A DNA stretch of 43,424 nt from Ciona intestinalis (GCF_000224145.3 NW_004191393.1:13809-57232); one strand, 5' to 3'. Positions 20,801 to 33,260 are shown, numbered from the stretch's first letter. A program made the numbers and translations. Notes: generated from the sequence alone by a model not told the origin.

Positions 20801-23800
20801 GTGAGGACATTTCCAACTTCATCGCTGTTGAAATAATTAAAAAAAAATTAAAAAATATTTCAAAAATAAGTTAAATTTGATAAATCTGTGCCTTATATTT
20901 ACTTTTTTAAGCTTGGGGCCGTTATCATATGAACTGTTGCAGAGAAACATAAGATAAATATTAATAACTCTTCTGGCAAGAGTTACACTGGTCACATGAA
21001 AAACGTACATAAGCAACCTGGGTGTTGGGGTAATGGGGTTATATCCTAAGTCCTCTACAAGGACCTCACACATAAAGAATGAAAACGATTTTTAGATTCT
21101 AAAGCATCAAAACATGGTACAAAGTATATTTGTTGAAAGATTAGTTTTAAACACTAGTCTAGTCTTACTGTTCTGGTGATTTGTACAGAAGATTCAAATC
21201 ACTTTGTAACTCCAAGTAAGCAAGGTTCTTCTGAATATCTTCTGCAATGTTTTCTCTTAGCACCTGTAACACATATATTAGTTATATACTATTGTCACCT
21301 GTTTATTTCCGCATAGAGAGTTATAACACGAGTGTTTATTATAGCGCACAATATGTGGTGGTTTCATACACCCCATGCCTGCTTACAAGTTACCACGTAT
21401 GTAACTTTGTGGGTGATTGTTATTTGCTGAAACTTTTCAAAAGTTAAGTGACAACCTTTTTCACAAATACAGTTATGCCAATAAAGGCGGCATCTTTTAA
21501 ATTAAGATCCAACAAACCTGCAGAAAATTTTGGACCACCAGATCTTGAATGAATAAGTGTGTAGAGATGTAACTCCACCTTACAACAAGGTAAACGACTC
21601 TCTTCTTCAATGAGCGCGAACATTCCGCGCCGTTAACAACCTCCGAGTTATAACGTTGAAGTAAAAGATCACAGAGTTTTTGAGTCGTTGTAAAAAAACG
21701 GAACGTTAGCAAAAAATCTTCCAAGTTTTCCTCATGTCTTGGCTTGACCCACGGTTGCAATGATTCTAATATATGGTTGACAATCTTTTCAGCAGTTCCT
21801 GTGAATATAATGAGGTTTGAGTAACATTAGCACAGAAGGATTGTGTATGAGATTCAATGCTGTTACCATTGTGGGTGTGTGTCTTTTGTGGATAAATAAG
21901 TTAGGTTTTTTATCTATTTCAGCTTTGAACCATCACATATTAAAATTTAGGAAGCTTGAAGGAAAAACTTTCACAAAGCTTCCCTAAAGTAAAATTTGGC
22001 AGCTTTTTCGAGCTGCCCTACTTAGTCAAGCTCTTGGGAGTATTTCTGAAGTATTTTATATTCTAAATTGTCAATCACCGGTTTAATAATAAAATAGATT
22101 GGAACGAACACACACATATTGGTCAAACACAGAGTTAATAAAACATAAAACACCAACACACCTGCAGATATGTTGTATCTTTTCTGGCCCCGAGAACCAA
22201 CATATGCTGACGTCCCTCCTTCTTTCGTCTTTAAACTTTTTTGAAGAATCAAAACATCTTTGCCGTGCTCTTTCAATCGGACTGTTTTCGATTCAACTTC
22301 CTGAAAACATGAAAATATTTCTTCAATTTACTAATCTTGGTGTGTTTAAAGTTATAAAACATAGGGGTTATTGCCCACCATACATAGTGCTTACCAATTA
22401 TCACATAGGTAGCTCTGCGGGTATTTAACTTATTGTTGATTATGGCTGACAATTCAACCCATTAGTGACCACCGGATAATCTTAAAGCCCAAGAATGCAT
22501 ACACACATATAATGGTTCCAACACCGAGCACATAAGCTTATACAAGTATATTGCTCGTACCATCGTGCCATTCCATTAAGCTTCAATATTTCAGGATGCT
22601 AAAAACCTTTACAAATATATTATAACTACCATGCACCTACCTCGTGTATTTTGTTGAAATCATATTTATCAACTCGTAGGAACTGACAATTAGGTTTAGT
22701 GGTTACGATGGTAGCAGCACGAGGGGCATCGTTAACGATTGCTAAGCTGCCGAAGTCATCTCCCTCATGTAAGGTACAAACAACCCCCTGTGTTTAATGG
22801 TGGTTGGTTAACTTGGGTGAAGTATATACAGCAGGTAATTCCCTTCTCAGGTTTGTATATAGAGACTTGGGCTAAGATGGTCCTTGTTTACATTCTGTTT
22901 TCTCATTCCATTTGGAAATAAACAACAAAAATTTACAAATTTATATACCCACATCTTCAAGACTTTTAAACAGCGTTGTTAATTGTTCGAAACAGGATTA
23001 GAAAATACGGGATATTATATGGTAAGGGAAATTTCATCAATATGAGTGTTAGATCCTCAGCAACAATTAATAAGTTCCAACATTCTATTCTCACCTTCCC
23101 TTGTATAACAACATCCACGGAACCTTTAGATATAATGTACCAGGATCTTCCCTCGTCTCCTTGGTGGAAAACTATGGGGGGGGGGGGTTATTGGGATAGT
23201 ATGGGTGAATGTAGTTTATAACACGGGTGTTATGTTTCATTCACCTCATGCCCGCTTACAAGTCACCACGTATGTAACTTATATATCCTCGCATGTCGGG
23301 GCAACGACAGTTGTTATATCACGGGTGTTTTGTTTTATACACCTCCTGCCAATTTACAAGTTTCTCGTTTCAGACCTTAGTTTCCTCATAACTTTATTAC
23401 TTTAACTTACTGGTTTCACCAGACTTGTGGTAGAATTCAAACTGGAGGACGGCAGCGAGTTGTTGTTTCACCTGTAACAAGTAATATGTTGTACATCTAA
23501 CATGCACAGGTAGTTATATATATAAATAGTTATAACTCAAGCCAAAGTTTTAATCATAAACCACACAATCTGACCCAACAACTACCAACACAAGGTATAT
23601 TCACACCTGGTCTGATAACTGAGTTAAAGCCTTCATATGAAGAATCTCGTCGTAAATCAGTTCCAACTCTTCGGATGTTCGATGTTCTGGTCTGCAAAGT
23701 AAAACATGAATAAATTCCGCTTATTAATTCTTGCATGTGTTTTTATTTAGCTAAAATTTTGATGCGTAATTCGTCAATTTATGCAACTCATTTGTGACCA

Positions 23801-26800
23801 CTGGGTTGGAGCAATTGTCATTAAGTGTCTTCTTTAAAAACACATACGTCCATAACGGTGGCAGCGACTACCCTTGATCCCGAAACCCATATATCCAACT
23901 TACAAGACAAATGCTCCAACCATGTTAACACATACATTACAATAAAACTTACAATTTCCTCAATGCAGTCCTCAGCATTGTATCCGGTGAGCTTTGGTTC
24001 AAATACGCCAAAACCCAACCCATCTTGTCCTCCGTGACTTCTAAAAGTTTCGACTTATCAGGAATTTCCTGCAACGACAAATAGGATATATATTTTACAA
24101 AAAAAAGGTTTGTAAAGGAAGCGAAAATTTCTAGGAATGTGGCGTTGTTTAGAAGCTAATGACATCATCAAACAAAATGAAAATACGTTCCTGTTTAGCT
24201 TTAAAATGCAGATAATCAAAATCATTTAAAACACAGGTTTGGCCCCTTGCTTCGTAGTTTTCAGCAGTGCAAGATTTTTGAATTACATCATACCCAGCTT
24301 AATAAAATAGTACTTAGTGTTATTCGATATACAAACCTCTTCTGCAGTTTGAGCGTATTCAGTAACTTCATTATGGAATTGATAAAGATAACGGGTGTCT
24401 TCAAAATATTGCTCATGGCGTACTGGAATGTAAGGTAAATATATTTGGAATAAAATATTAATTAAACAACGAAGAAATTTGAATTAACCCTATTTATATA
24501 TAGTGCTATGACAAAATACAGGACACTTTTAGCACATAATATCTAAATATCTTGATTGTGTTTTAAATAATTCACAACGGTCTATGGGAGTCGTGAGGAT
24601 ATAGTTTTATATTTCTTCGAACGTTCTTTGTTTACTATCAGGTCAAGAAAATGGAATGGAAGAGTGTTTCATCTTTCCCCATCCTACTGTAGGGTTAGAT
24701 TGTGCTTATTATAGGTTACAATAATAAAAATTGTTTAGGAGGACAATAAAAAATCTTAAAGTTAACAAAGAATTCTCAACAAAACTGAGAATGGTTTCAA
24801 CTTTAAACCAAAAACTAAAGACAATTGTCAATATATAAATAAAGGGCTTTAATACTTGTATTGAAACTTCAACCCACCATGATAAACCAACCCTTCCTCC
24901 AGCAAAACCTGCCATAATCCATTCACATGAAATCTCGACAATTCTGATATCAAGGCTAAGTTTGTAGTCTTGATATAACCACACAACCAAGCAACCAACT
25001 CATGACCAAAACAACAGTTGCGATACGTGACAACATCATCGTCTAGAAACATTAAACGTGGTCAGTTAAACAGACAAGATTTATTTTTCTAGGATATTGT
25101 CATAATATATTTCTGTATAAGTGACAAACCAAATTAGAATTAAAACACAAATGTTGAACTGCACATTATATATGTAGTGGTTTTATTGTATATGCACAAG
25201 TACGGATTTAAAAACTGTTTGTTTTATTGTTTTTCCACATTTTACATTTGCCATAATAAATAAAAAATAATTAAAAACTGATATTAAAGACGTACAAGAC
25301 ATAAACATCAGCTTTAAATTGTATAATAGACGTATATATAATACAGGACCGTAAACTATAACAACAAACCAATTACCAGCTAATCCAGATATTTCTTCAT
25401 CAGATTGATGTTCAGTTATGATGTCAGGTTTAGTTTGTATTAAATATGAGTACATGATTCTTGCTACGGTTAACGCTTCATTGTCGATTTCCTTGTGAGA
25501 AAGTTTGTGGTGAATATTGTCGTGAATTGAACTTGTTAATCACTAAGTAACTGGTAAGCGGGCACGAGGTGTATGTAACAGAACACCCGTGTTATAACGA
25601 CTGTTGTTGCCTCGCCATGCAAGGATAAATTAGTTACATACGTGGTAACTTGTAAGCGGGTACGAAATGTATAAAACAGAACACCCGTGTTATAACGACT
25701 GTCATTGCCCAGCCATGCAAGGATAAATAAGTTACATTTCTTCCTGCTACCAGGCACAAAATAATAGGCTAATTGGCTTCTGGGTAAAAACTGTTTGGCA
25801 TGCTTTGCTGAATGGTTGGAATAAACCAACATTTTTATTACGGAGGAGCTCAAAAGTCTAACAGTATGTTTATACTGCAAGGTATATAGGGGGTATGCAA
25901 AATTTGTAGTAAACCTATATTTAACAATCCAAACAACGTATCTTTATCACTTACAGTATGAAGCATTTGAATCTTCTGCCGTTGTGCCTGTAACAATGAC
26001 AACTGTGGAAAAAATATTATTCTTAATTTTCTTCTTTTAGTATTTATTAATAGCAGTTGTATTAATGTAGTTGTGTTTGCAAATATATTTCAAGACATTA
26101 CCTTGTTAGAAACCACATCGTTGTTTATAGTTTGGGAGGTTGGCTTAATTCTCTCACTCGGGTCTTTATTGGGTAGTTCGCCTTTAAATGAAGTTATAAC
26201 ATCAAATCAGTTGCTGCCACAGAACCAGAGTAAGTAGCAAAGTATGAGCGATTGAAAAATCAATGAAAATATTTACGTGAGAAAAATAAGGGGGACTTCC
26301 CTGTGTAATTTGTTTACGGAACCGAAAGAAAAAACGTAATTGATTCATCCTCGCGATGTTTTTTATGTTATTCATCTTTTTTACAAGGTTATTGGAAAAC
26401 TAGTTTTGATAGTTATGATTTTTGGAAACTTAATCTGTTTACTAAGTGGTTTTCCGCTCGTAACTAATAATAAATTTTGCTCAATGTGCGGAAAATATGC
26501 GTTTCCGCCATTCCGTGTGTAATGTTTAAACAGGACGCATAAGGGGTCATCGACAACACTTATACAATATTCCAAATGTAACTTATTTATTTTTTCTGCA
26601 AGGTTGACAATTCGGACCCCCTTATAAAAGCAGCGTCAAGCATTGAACTTGTATTTTCTGGTCGATATCGCGACTACACCTCTGACCTATACCCATTGGG
26701 TCACGGCGCATGAATTAAAACGTATGCTCATTTCAATCCAGATTTAGATCAAGTGCTATTTGCGTGTACTATGTTAATATATAAATATCTTTTGACGATT

Positions 26801-29800
26801 CATCAAGCATATATGTGAACCGAATCAGGCATACGCGGAAATGACGTCATATATGACCCGTCAATCAGTTTGCACAGGTGATTTATTGCGTAGTATTTAT
26901 ATTAGTCGTCCAATTAACAGCAAGCCTGTTTATCGCAGCTAACAATACAAAAACGCCCACTTAGCAACAAAATAATTATTTATTGACAAAACGTAAAATA
27001 TGAATGAATGAATGAATGAATGAATGAATGAATGAATGAATGAATGAATGAATGAATGAATGAATGAATGAATGAATGAATGAATGAATGTAACTTATTT
27101 ATTCTCGCGCGGCGTGATATAGCGATTGTCGTTAACACAGGTGTTCTGTGTCATACAACCATATCGCAACGACTTAAAAAAAAACTTTTTAATCGTTAAG
27201 ACTACGATCGGAAAGTATGGGACATTATGTGCTAATCGTATGGATACTGTTTCCTATGTTTTTAACAATTACACTGGTATTTTAAAGTATGTTATAGTAA
27301 TAAAGTAACCTTACCGTTTCTAGTGAACGAGAACCCCCTTAAGCTTGACCTTGAACGTTTATGTTTTTGTAGTGTTGGTTCAAGTGACATGTCACTGACG
27401 TCACTGTGTTGGTGCGAATGTTGCTTCCGTGGTAATCCTGATAATGTCGCGTATTTATTTCCAACGGCCATCTGTGCACTCGTTTTCCTGGACTCCGTGT
27501 AATTATCTTTGCCCTCGCGTACTTGGTTGTCAAACACAGATATTCCTTTTGTTAATTGTAGGCCGTCAAGTACTGTCTTCGATTCAGTGGCATCAGAACG
27601 TAAGTCACTTGGTATGCTGGATAAGGATAACTTATCATTCCGCCTCGATAATGTGTGATATTTCCTGGTGGGTAGAACTGCAAGGTTACCGGAGAAATCA
27701 ACCGAGTCTAAAGCTCTTCGTTCTTTCCCTTTTCTACTGAACAATCTTCCCAGCGTGCCCGCCCTAGAAATACTTTTCTTCTCCCGAGACAGTGAGCCTG
27801 TAGACTCTTGATCAAACCCAGCTAGCACCCCACTACTCCTGGACCGCACGCTTCCACTCCCATTTACTATAATCTTCGTCTCCGAAGCCGCACGAACGTA
27901 GTTTCCTGGGCTCGCGTTCAAGTCAATATTTGATTTCCTGCGAGGTGACGACGCCGACGAAGCTCTTGATCGGCTTATTCCATTATTAACGGAATTGGTG
28001 ACATCTAGCGCATCGGTGGGTGATTTGATATTCACTGGTTCTTGGTAGTTGATTGGTTCCACTTGCTGCTTCATCGGCGACGGAGTGGTGGATTTGCTTT
28101 TCTTTTTATTTGTAAATCTAAAGCTTTTTCTGAGGACTTTATTTTTCTCGGAAAGATCGATGGAGGATTTTGTTTTTCCTGATTGTTTGTTCTGCTTGGT
28201 TACATACTCCATGTGGAAAGCCTCTGCTGCGTCGGTAAAATCAACTCTTTCAAGATGCTGCCGTTTTCCGGAGAAACTTTTCGAATGTTGGACTTTAGCA
28301 TGGGGAGGTTTTGTAACTTTCTTAGATTGTGGAATTTCTTCATAATCATCAGTTTTAGTTTTAAAGTGAGAATCAGCGTAACGGCTTAGAGAGACAAACT
28401 TGCTGTTACCGCTCGGTTCAGGGCTGTCGGAAAAGGCTTCCGGTGAAAATATTCCTTGGTCGTCATCAATATGGGGCATGCTATGTTTTAAACGTTCGTT
28501 ATCCAACTCCTGGTCGTTACTGGACAGCGACATCGATCTGTTGGTCGGAGAGTCGACTTGTAAGTTAGACGATGAGACGGACTGGTGTCGTGATGCAAAG
28601 GGGGAAGTCTTAGCAAGCCACGCGATGTAGTTCTTGTCCAACGTATGACTCTGTCCATTACGTGGGGATAACTTGGTAACAGGGGAGGCAGCTTTAGGTA
28701 AAACGGCACTCAGTCGCTTCTCACTTTCTAACTGCGGGGTAGCGGAAAGAAACTCACTCTCAATCATCATTTTTAACGAGTGTTGCATTTCTTTGTCAAG
28801 GGTTCGGCTTTTTCTTCGAGCTAATTCAATATCAGGACGGTCACTTAACGACGTGCTCTGCGTACGGTGGAGAACATTAGGTTTCGTTTGCGTTGCAACC
28901 GGTATAGCCTCAGGTGAGTCCTGGGGACCATCCGAGGTTTTGGATTGTTTTGACTTTGAAATCCTGGATTGAACAGCCCCAGCTTTCCCCGCCCTTGATG
29001 TTGAACGGGTTATATTATTCCCTTGAAATCTTCCCAACTCTCTGCCATTGCCTGTATACGATGGCGATAACTTATCACCTCGCATCAAATACTTCCTCGC
29101 TGCCCTCCCAGCTTCTGTAGATGTTATTGAGTTATGCTGGACACCCGGGGAACGCCTCGTATCTTTCACATCTACGTTTTCATAATCCGAGAAATCGCTG
29201 TTCGAATCGTCGCTCGCATTACCTAGCGAACCAAACCAGCCGCTTGTAGCAGGAGGTGTAATGAACGTATCTTGTCGCATCTTTGTGTTGAGTGTAGATG
29301 GCCGCTTGTGTGATGCCCTTCCCAGTGTCATGGTTTGTCTCACAGGAGTCGATCTTTCAGATGCAGAACCAACTCGATGAATCACATCCTGATAATCGTC
29401 TTCATCATCTTTGTTGAACCCTCCTTCCCGTATTCCTTTCGTTTCAGGATGTCTCGGTGAAGGACTCCGGGATTTGAAATTACGCGACAAATCTCCAGTA
29501 CTTTTTAGTTTAGAAAGCGTGCTTGGCGACGATGGGTGTTTTGAAACGTCATAATTGTTGGTTGTTCTTGTCGGTGTTCTGACACTTTTATACAAGTAAT
29601 CGTTTCTTGTGAAACCTTGTCGTTTTGGCGTTCCTGTCATATCTGCATAGTCAGTGTCGTCGTCATTAAACAGCGTTGTTGCGTATGTTGTATTCGATCT
29701 GTGCTTCGGTGTAATCGGCTGTCTGCCTTGATTGAAACTGTTCCGCGTCATGGAAGGAGTGACTTCCACGTAATCTGACTCCGGATCAAAAGATGGAAAT

Positions 29801-30048
29801 GTCTTTTGTGGCGTTCGGTTATGTATGGGCGAGTACACAGATACACCGCTCCCGCTACGCTTATTAACAGCTGGTGAAGTCGGTTTATTAACCCTCATAT
29901 CCATGTACTCACTCTCTTCCTCGTCTTCAAAATTAATAGATGGAAATCCCCCCCTTCCACCATCATACATGTTGTATTTCCTTGACATGTCGCTCTCAGA
30001 TTGCGAGTGCGGGAGATAAGCAGCAGACTGCTTGTTATTCCTTTGCAT
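17829..30048 (-). CDS. RAPGEF3/4: EPAC-type cAMP-activated Rap GEF with a long N-terminal extension
   Basis: It catalyses GDP/GTP exchange on Rap when cAMP binds. Exons: 30048-27315, 26181-26102, 26002-25955, 25491-25377, 25042-24878, 24422-24337, 24068-23953, 23691-23607, 23471-23411, 23171-23095, 22787-22641, 22300-22162, 21798-21518, 21263-21169, 20824-20659, 20255-20171, 19864-19767, 19261-19140, (missing), 18871-18574, 18274-18220, 17956-17829. All phases match. Domains in order: a 911-residue disordered region, DEP ([16 protein letters not shown]), one cAMP-binding domain ([20 protein letters not shown]), REM, Ras-association-like, and CDC25-type GEF ([35 protein letters not shown]). 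The C-terminus (MSNKLEP) matches EPAC. One internal GEF segment (about 65 codons) is missing at the gap 19075-19124. The visible part is about 1,726 residues, roughly twice EPAC. The EPAC call is firm. The link of the first exon rests on phase, strand and donor only. Confidence 0.85.
17988..18075. mobile_element. MITE fragment in a RapGEF intron
   Basis: Left end CTGCGGGGTAAGATGGACACC and part of the interior. The right end is not recognisable. Confidence 0.5.
18893..19074 (-). mobile_element. SINE monomers up to the gap
   Basis: A TGAATGAAAG tail remnant, then one complete and one partial 98-bp monomer that run into the gap at 19075. Confidence 0.7.
19075..19124. other. Assembly gap (50 N) in the RapGEF GEF domain
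   Basis: The left flank is a SINE monomer. The exon between NNIHL (phase 2 donor at 19140) and LKMYGNMFG (acceptor at 18871) is absent. The expected missing coding length is a multiple of three, about 190-210 bases. Confidence 0.8.
20290..20560 (-). mobile_element. SINE copy in a RapGEF intron
   Basis: A degenerate monomer at 20297-20415 is joined to the GTAACTTTGTAGGTGATTG linker and the central domain at 20440-20545. It shows that monomer and central domain belong to one element. Confidence 0.65.
21290..21430 (-). mobile_element. SINE monomer, partly rearranged
   Basis: Core GGTTTCATACACCCCATGCC.. with the GTATGTAACTTTGTGGGTGATTG linker. It lies in a RapGEF intron between the REM exon and the next. 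Confidence 0.55.
22857..23035. mobile_element. MITE remnant in a RapGEF intron
   Basis: GACTTGGGCTAAGATGG and a diverged interior (GTTGTTAATTGTTCGAAAC). The right terminus is lost. Confidence 0.45.
23200..23375 (-). mobile_element. SINE monomers in a RapGEF intron
   Basis: Two partial monomers. The first begins after a GGTGAATG tail remnant. A GGGGGGGGGGG tract at 23175-23185 next to it forms the polypyrimidine tract of the neighbouring exon on the minus strand. Confidence 0.6.
23790..23890 (-). mobile_element. SINE central-domain fragment
   Basis: TGACCACTGGGTTGGAGCAATTG and the CCATAACGGTGGCAGCGAC continuation, in a RapGEF intron. No monomer is attached. Confidence 0.6.
24505..24694. mobile_element. 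~190-bp MITE, copy h
   Basis: The interior matches (TCACAACGGTCTATGGGAGTCGTGAGGAT), with a right terminus CATCTTTCCCCATCCTACTG. The left terminus has decayed to ACAGGACACTTTT. Confidence 0.6.
25545..25740 (+). mobile_element. SINE, two monomers
   Basis: Two tandem 98-bp units (GTAAGCGGGCACGAGGTGT.. and GTAAGCGGGTACGAAATGT..) in the RapGEF intron between the exons at 25955 and 25491. Confidence 0.7.
26997..27170 (-). mobile_element. SINE monomer with long (TGAA)n tail
   Basis: About 22 perfect TGAA repeats at 27001-27090 run directly into a monomer start (GTAACTTATTTATTCTCGC). This defines the tail of the family. It lies in the 1.13-kb intron that would join the scaffold exon to the EPAC exons. 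Confidence 0.75.
27315..30048 (-). CDS. First coding exon: Ser/Tyr-rich disordered scaffold region
   Basis: This is a single 2,734-base exon from the first ATG after an in-frame stop to a G|GTAAGG donor, 911 codons. There are no folded domains. It is rich in Ser, Arg, Lys and Asp, with many SP/TP sites. Tyr motifs resemble SH2-docking sites: YMDM (48), YVEV (93), YADM (134), YQDV (219), YENV (289) and YEEI (569). Basic RRKS motifs near 411-414 and 703-706 fit the PKA consensus. I do not recognise a homologous family. It ends in phase 1, and the nearest downstream acceptor giving a coding exon in that phase starts the EPAC part at 26181. Confidence 0.75.
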
Positions 30049-30552
30049 TATATTAATTTACACAGCACTCATTAGAATAATACATACCTATATATACGCT
30101 ACTCTGAAATACAACAAAAACAAGTCACGCACTGATGATGTCTCACTGTATGGCAGGAACATGGTTAGTGCCAAAAAATTCACCGTTTTTACCTGAAAAG
30201 CTATTTCACCACAAAAACTTTAAACATATACATAGCATTATACAAGGGTAGCAACATAAGCTAATGTTAAACAGGTTACAAAACACACACAGAACAATTG
30301 CTATCAGTTGATCAACTTCCTTATTAGCGTCACGCATTATATCATCGTCTAACTCACACCATCGTGCTTGCTATGTATTATTAACACGTAAGGTGTATTG
30401 TATGTAAAGCTATAACATCCACACGCGTGTTAATTGCACCAAGGAAGCGGATGTTATGCAGGAGTGGCGGCGATTACGTTGGCGGACATCAGCTATGTTA
30501 CATCATAAGTTGCAAAACTTTCTGTTTAGCTTCAAACATAACTTAACTATCC

Positions 30553-30712
30553 GTATATAGTTGGGTGGGGTAAGATGGGATACCGCCAGCACCTAAATAC
30601 CACGTTTCCGTGTTTTAACGAATAATAACGATCTATTAGAGCCGCGGGACTGCGGTTATATAATTCTGTAAAGAGAATAAAAACATGTTCCATCTTACCC
30701 CATCCTACTAAA
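30553..30712. mobile_element. MITE, copy i (shorter subtype)
   Basis: Termini TATAGTTGGGTGGGGTAAGATG and CATCTTACCCCATCCTACTA are inverted. The interior is shorter (about 160 bases in total). Confidence 0.65.
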
Positions 30713-31419
30713 CCATAAATAAATATATCTAAACTAATTTATACAACGTCGTTAAGTCACCGTGTGTTATAAGTTTAACAACAAATTTGTTTAACACTTT
30801 AAGTTTTTTTTTTTCGTGGCGTGTCTTAACGACTGTCGTTTTGCTGCTAATTTCCTTCTTTTCGCTAAAGTAATCAAATATAAACTTTCTATTGTAATCG
30901 AAGTTATAAAAAGCTTGGTTTTAATAACTTGTAAAAATCTCCTATAACCTAACCTTGTCTGCACCACGCATGTTTGCCTCTTATACCAAATATACGTGTT
31001 ATACACACAACGTAACAAATGACCTATTTTATGGTAAACCCTTTTACGCCAAGGCTATTGTTCTAATCTACAGTAATGACGCATGTTGAAAGTAGGCACA
31101 TATTATATTAGTCATTTTAAAATCTAGAGTAAAAAGGTTATATAATGTCCTTTGATTCATAACATTTAGAAAACGTAAACTGTTTCTATGCGTATTGTGA
31201 CCAACGAATATGATTAACAGATCTCATAAAAAACAACATTTTGGCGAAATGCTACAATTTGCATACTATACTAAAGAAACAGATATTTAATACAAAATAA
31301 CAATTATTAAGTTGTATTGGTTATGCTATTAAAGAAACGTGTTGGGAAAACAAGGCGTACCTGTTTAAACGGGGACATGCGTCATCGCATTGCGTCAGTC
31401 ACGAATAAGAATGATTTAA

Positions 31420-31955
31420 AGGGCCTAAACACACCCCAAATGTACTTCGCTTTAATCGATAGAGTGTGTTTTTCTAATTCCAACGACACCTTACTTGTTT
31501 TAATCGGTTCTGTATAACCAAAGATATTCCAGCTCAAACACCGTAAAATTCAAAAAACTGATTTGAAAGTTGCGTGGCGAAAAAAATTGAGAAGTGTACT
31601 ACCCACGTGACAAACACGTAACAAAATTGTTAAAGCGTGGCCGCTCTCATTCAGAAAGGCGAGAGGCAGTGTTTTCAGCGAAAAACGAGAGAACAAAAAA
31701 AACGCAAAAAAGCACAAAAAAAACGCAGGTTTCGCTTTTACGAATGAATCAGTCACGTGCCTGGTACGTTCCTACGTCACAATCACGGAGCTCGTAGTAA
31801 AAAAAAGATAGCGCTAGAGATCACTGTTTGAGGACGAATATCTCCGCCTATACTGGACCAATTTTAATAAGCAAAGTATTTTTGGAATCAATAAAACGGT
31901 CGCTTTATGAATTTACCATAAAAAATAAAAGTGACGTGGGGTGTGTTTAGGCCCT
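31420..31955. mobile_element. TTAA-flanked TIR element (536 bp)
   Basis: Perfect 19-bp inverted termini (AGGGCCTAAACACACCCCA) are bounded on both sides by TTAA (31416-31419, 31956-31959). There is no transposase frame. TTAA duplication with AGGG termini suits Kolobok-type or piggyBac-type mobilisation; the choice between them is inference. Confidence 0.8.
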
Positions 31956-32051
31956 TTAAATACTTCGTCTATATCGAAGTGCATTGTTATCATGCATGAT
32001 TGAGTTTATTGACCAGATGCTAATCACGTCAAATGCTATATCTTATTCTAT

Positions 32052-32243
32052 AAGAGGGTGGGGGAAGATGGGACACCTTTGGCACATAATGTCTAAATAT
32101 CCTGACCGTGTTTTTAAACAATTACCATTAATGGTCTGGGGGTCGTGAAATACGATTTTGTAATAATTTTTAAATTTTCTTTGTTTACTACTAAATGGTA
32201 CGTGAAAATAGAGGTGTCCCGTCTCCCCCCACTCTACTGCATG
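32052..32243. mobile_element. ~190-bp MITE, copy j
   Basis: A good copy, with AGAGGGTGGGGGAAGATGGG at the left and CCCGTCTCCCCCCACTCTACTG at the right. Confidence 0.7.
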
Positions 32244-33260
32244 AAATAAAAAAACTCATGTTTGTATTACGTTACTGCCTATTCATAAATTTCCGGAAAA
32301 AAAAAACAATTCTCTACCAAACTTTTTAACCGGAATCATATGTAGAATCTTCGGCTTAATGCTTCTAACTTTCTACATAACAATAGCTTGAAACTTTGTA
32401 ACTCTATATACGGACGCATTATTTACCTGTGGCTGATACAACCCACTCGTATTTATAAACCGACACCTCTTCTAGTATATGGCGAAACCGGAAAACGCGT
32501 CAGAGATCCTTTCTGCGTGCGGGCTAAGCATAATAATGATTGGACTGAGTTCTAATGACTTAATAGCGTTCATTGTAATATAGTAGTACCGTTATGGGGC
32601 ATTTAGATTATATAACGTTGTTTTTCGTTGGGGTGGGCGTTCAAAACTATATACGGTAACTATAACTGCCACCATTTACTACAAAACTTTATATGCTTAG
32701 TGACTGTTGGTATTTCTCGTTCTACAATTAAATTACATTTCCTATAACGCCTGCGTATAGTGTTAAACTGCCGCAAACTAAATATCCCCCAAAACTATAC
32801 ACCAATATTTTTATTCAAACATGTAGTGTTCCTCCCCTGCCATGCAACTGCAATGTTTACACGCCTGTATACAATTAGTATGAAGCAACATGTTACATTA
32901 TTATCTTTCTACCTTATATGTTCAGCTGATTCAGATTGTGATAAACAACCTTACATCTACTAAGAATACGTCCTATGACGTAACCGCGTCAATGAAAACG
33001 TGTATACCTGGCAACCGTAAACATTAAGTAAGGTGTATACGGCGCATGCTCGCGAAATTATAAAGCCTAAAATATGGTTTAACGTAAAACCATTAGAAGA
33101 ATATAAAATTAAAAATATATTGCGGAATAATTGGCATAATTTGTTTGAGTTGGAATGAAAACATTAATAATAAATCCCAGCGTTGAATAAGTTTGGTAAC
33201 TTCTCGTTTTATGTTCAATTTTCTAAATAATGAATTTGTGTGGTTTTATAATAAAACCAG

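Larger units (their letters stand above)
30049..33260. other. Intergenic with MITEs and one TTAA element
   Basis: This is presumably the 5' region of the RapGEF gene. MITE copies lie at about 30553-30712 and 32052-32243, and a TTAA-flanked element at 31420-31955. I see no supported gene. The short open frames at 31317-31517 and 31594-31797 fall partly or wholly in the TTAA element, and 32760-32963 is unremarkable. Confidence 0.45.

Noticed and set aside
25536..25880. Minus open frame (about 50 non-repeat residues) considered as an extra RapGEF exon.
   Set aside because: The exons at 25955-26002 and 25377-25491 already join in phase 0. Available donors of this frame do not give a compatible phase, and half of it is SINE.
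31594..31797. Basic 67-codon open frame.
   Set aside because: It lies inside the TTAA-flanked element, in an A-rich stretch, and has no transposase motif.
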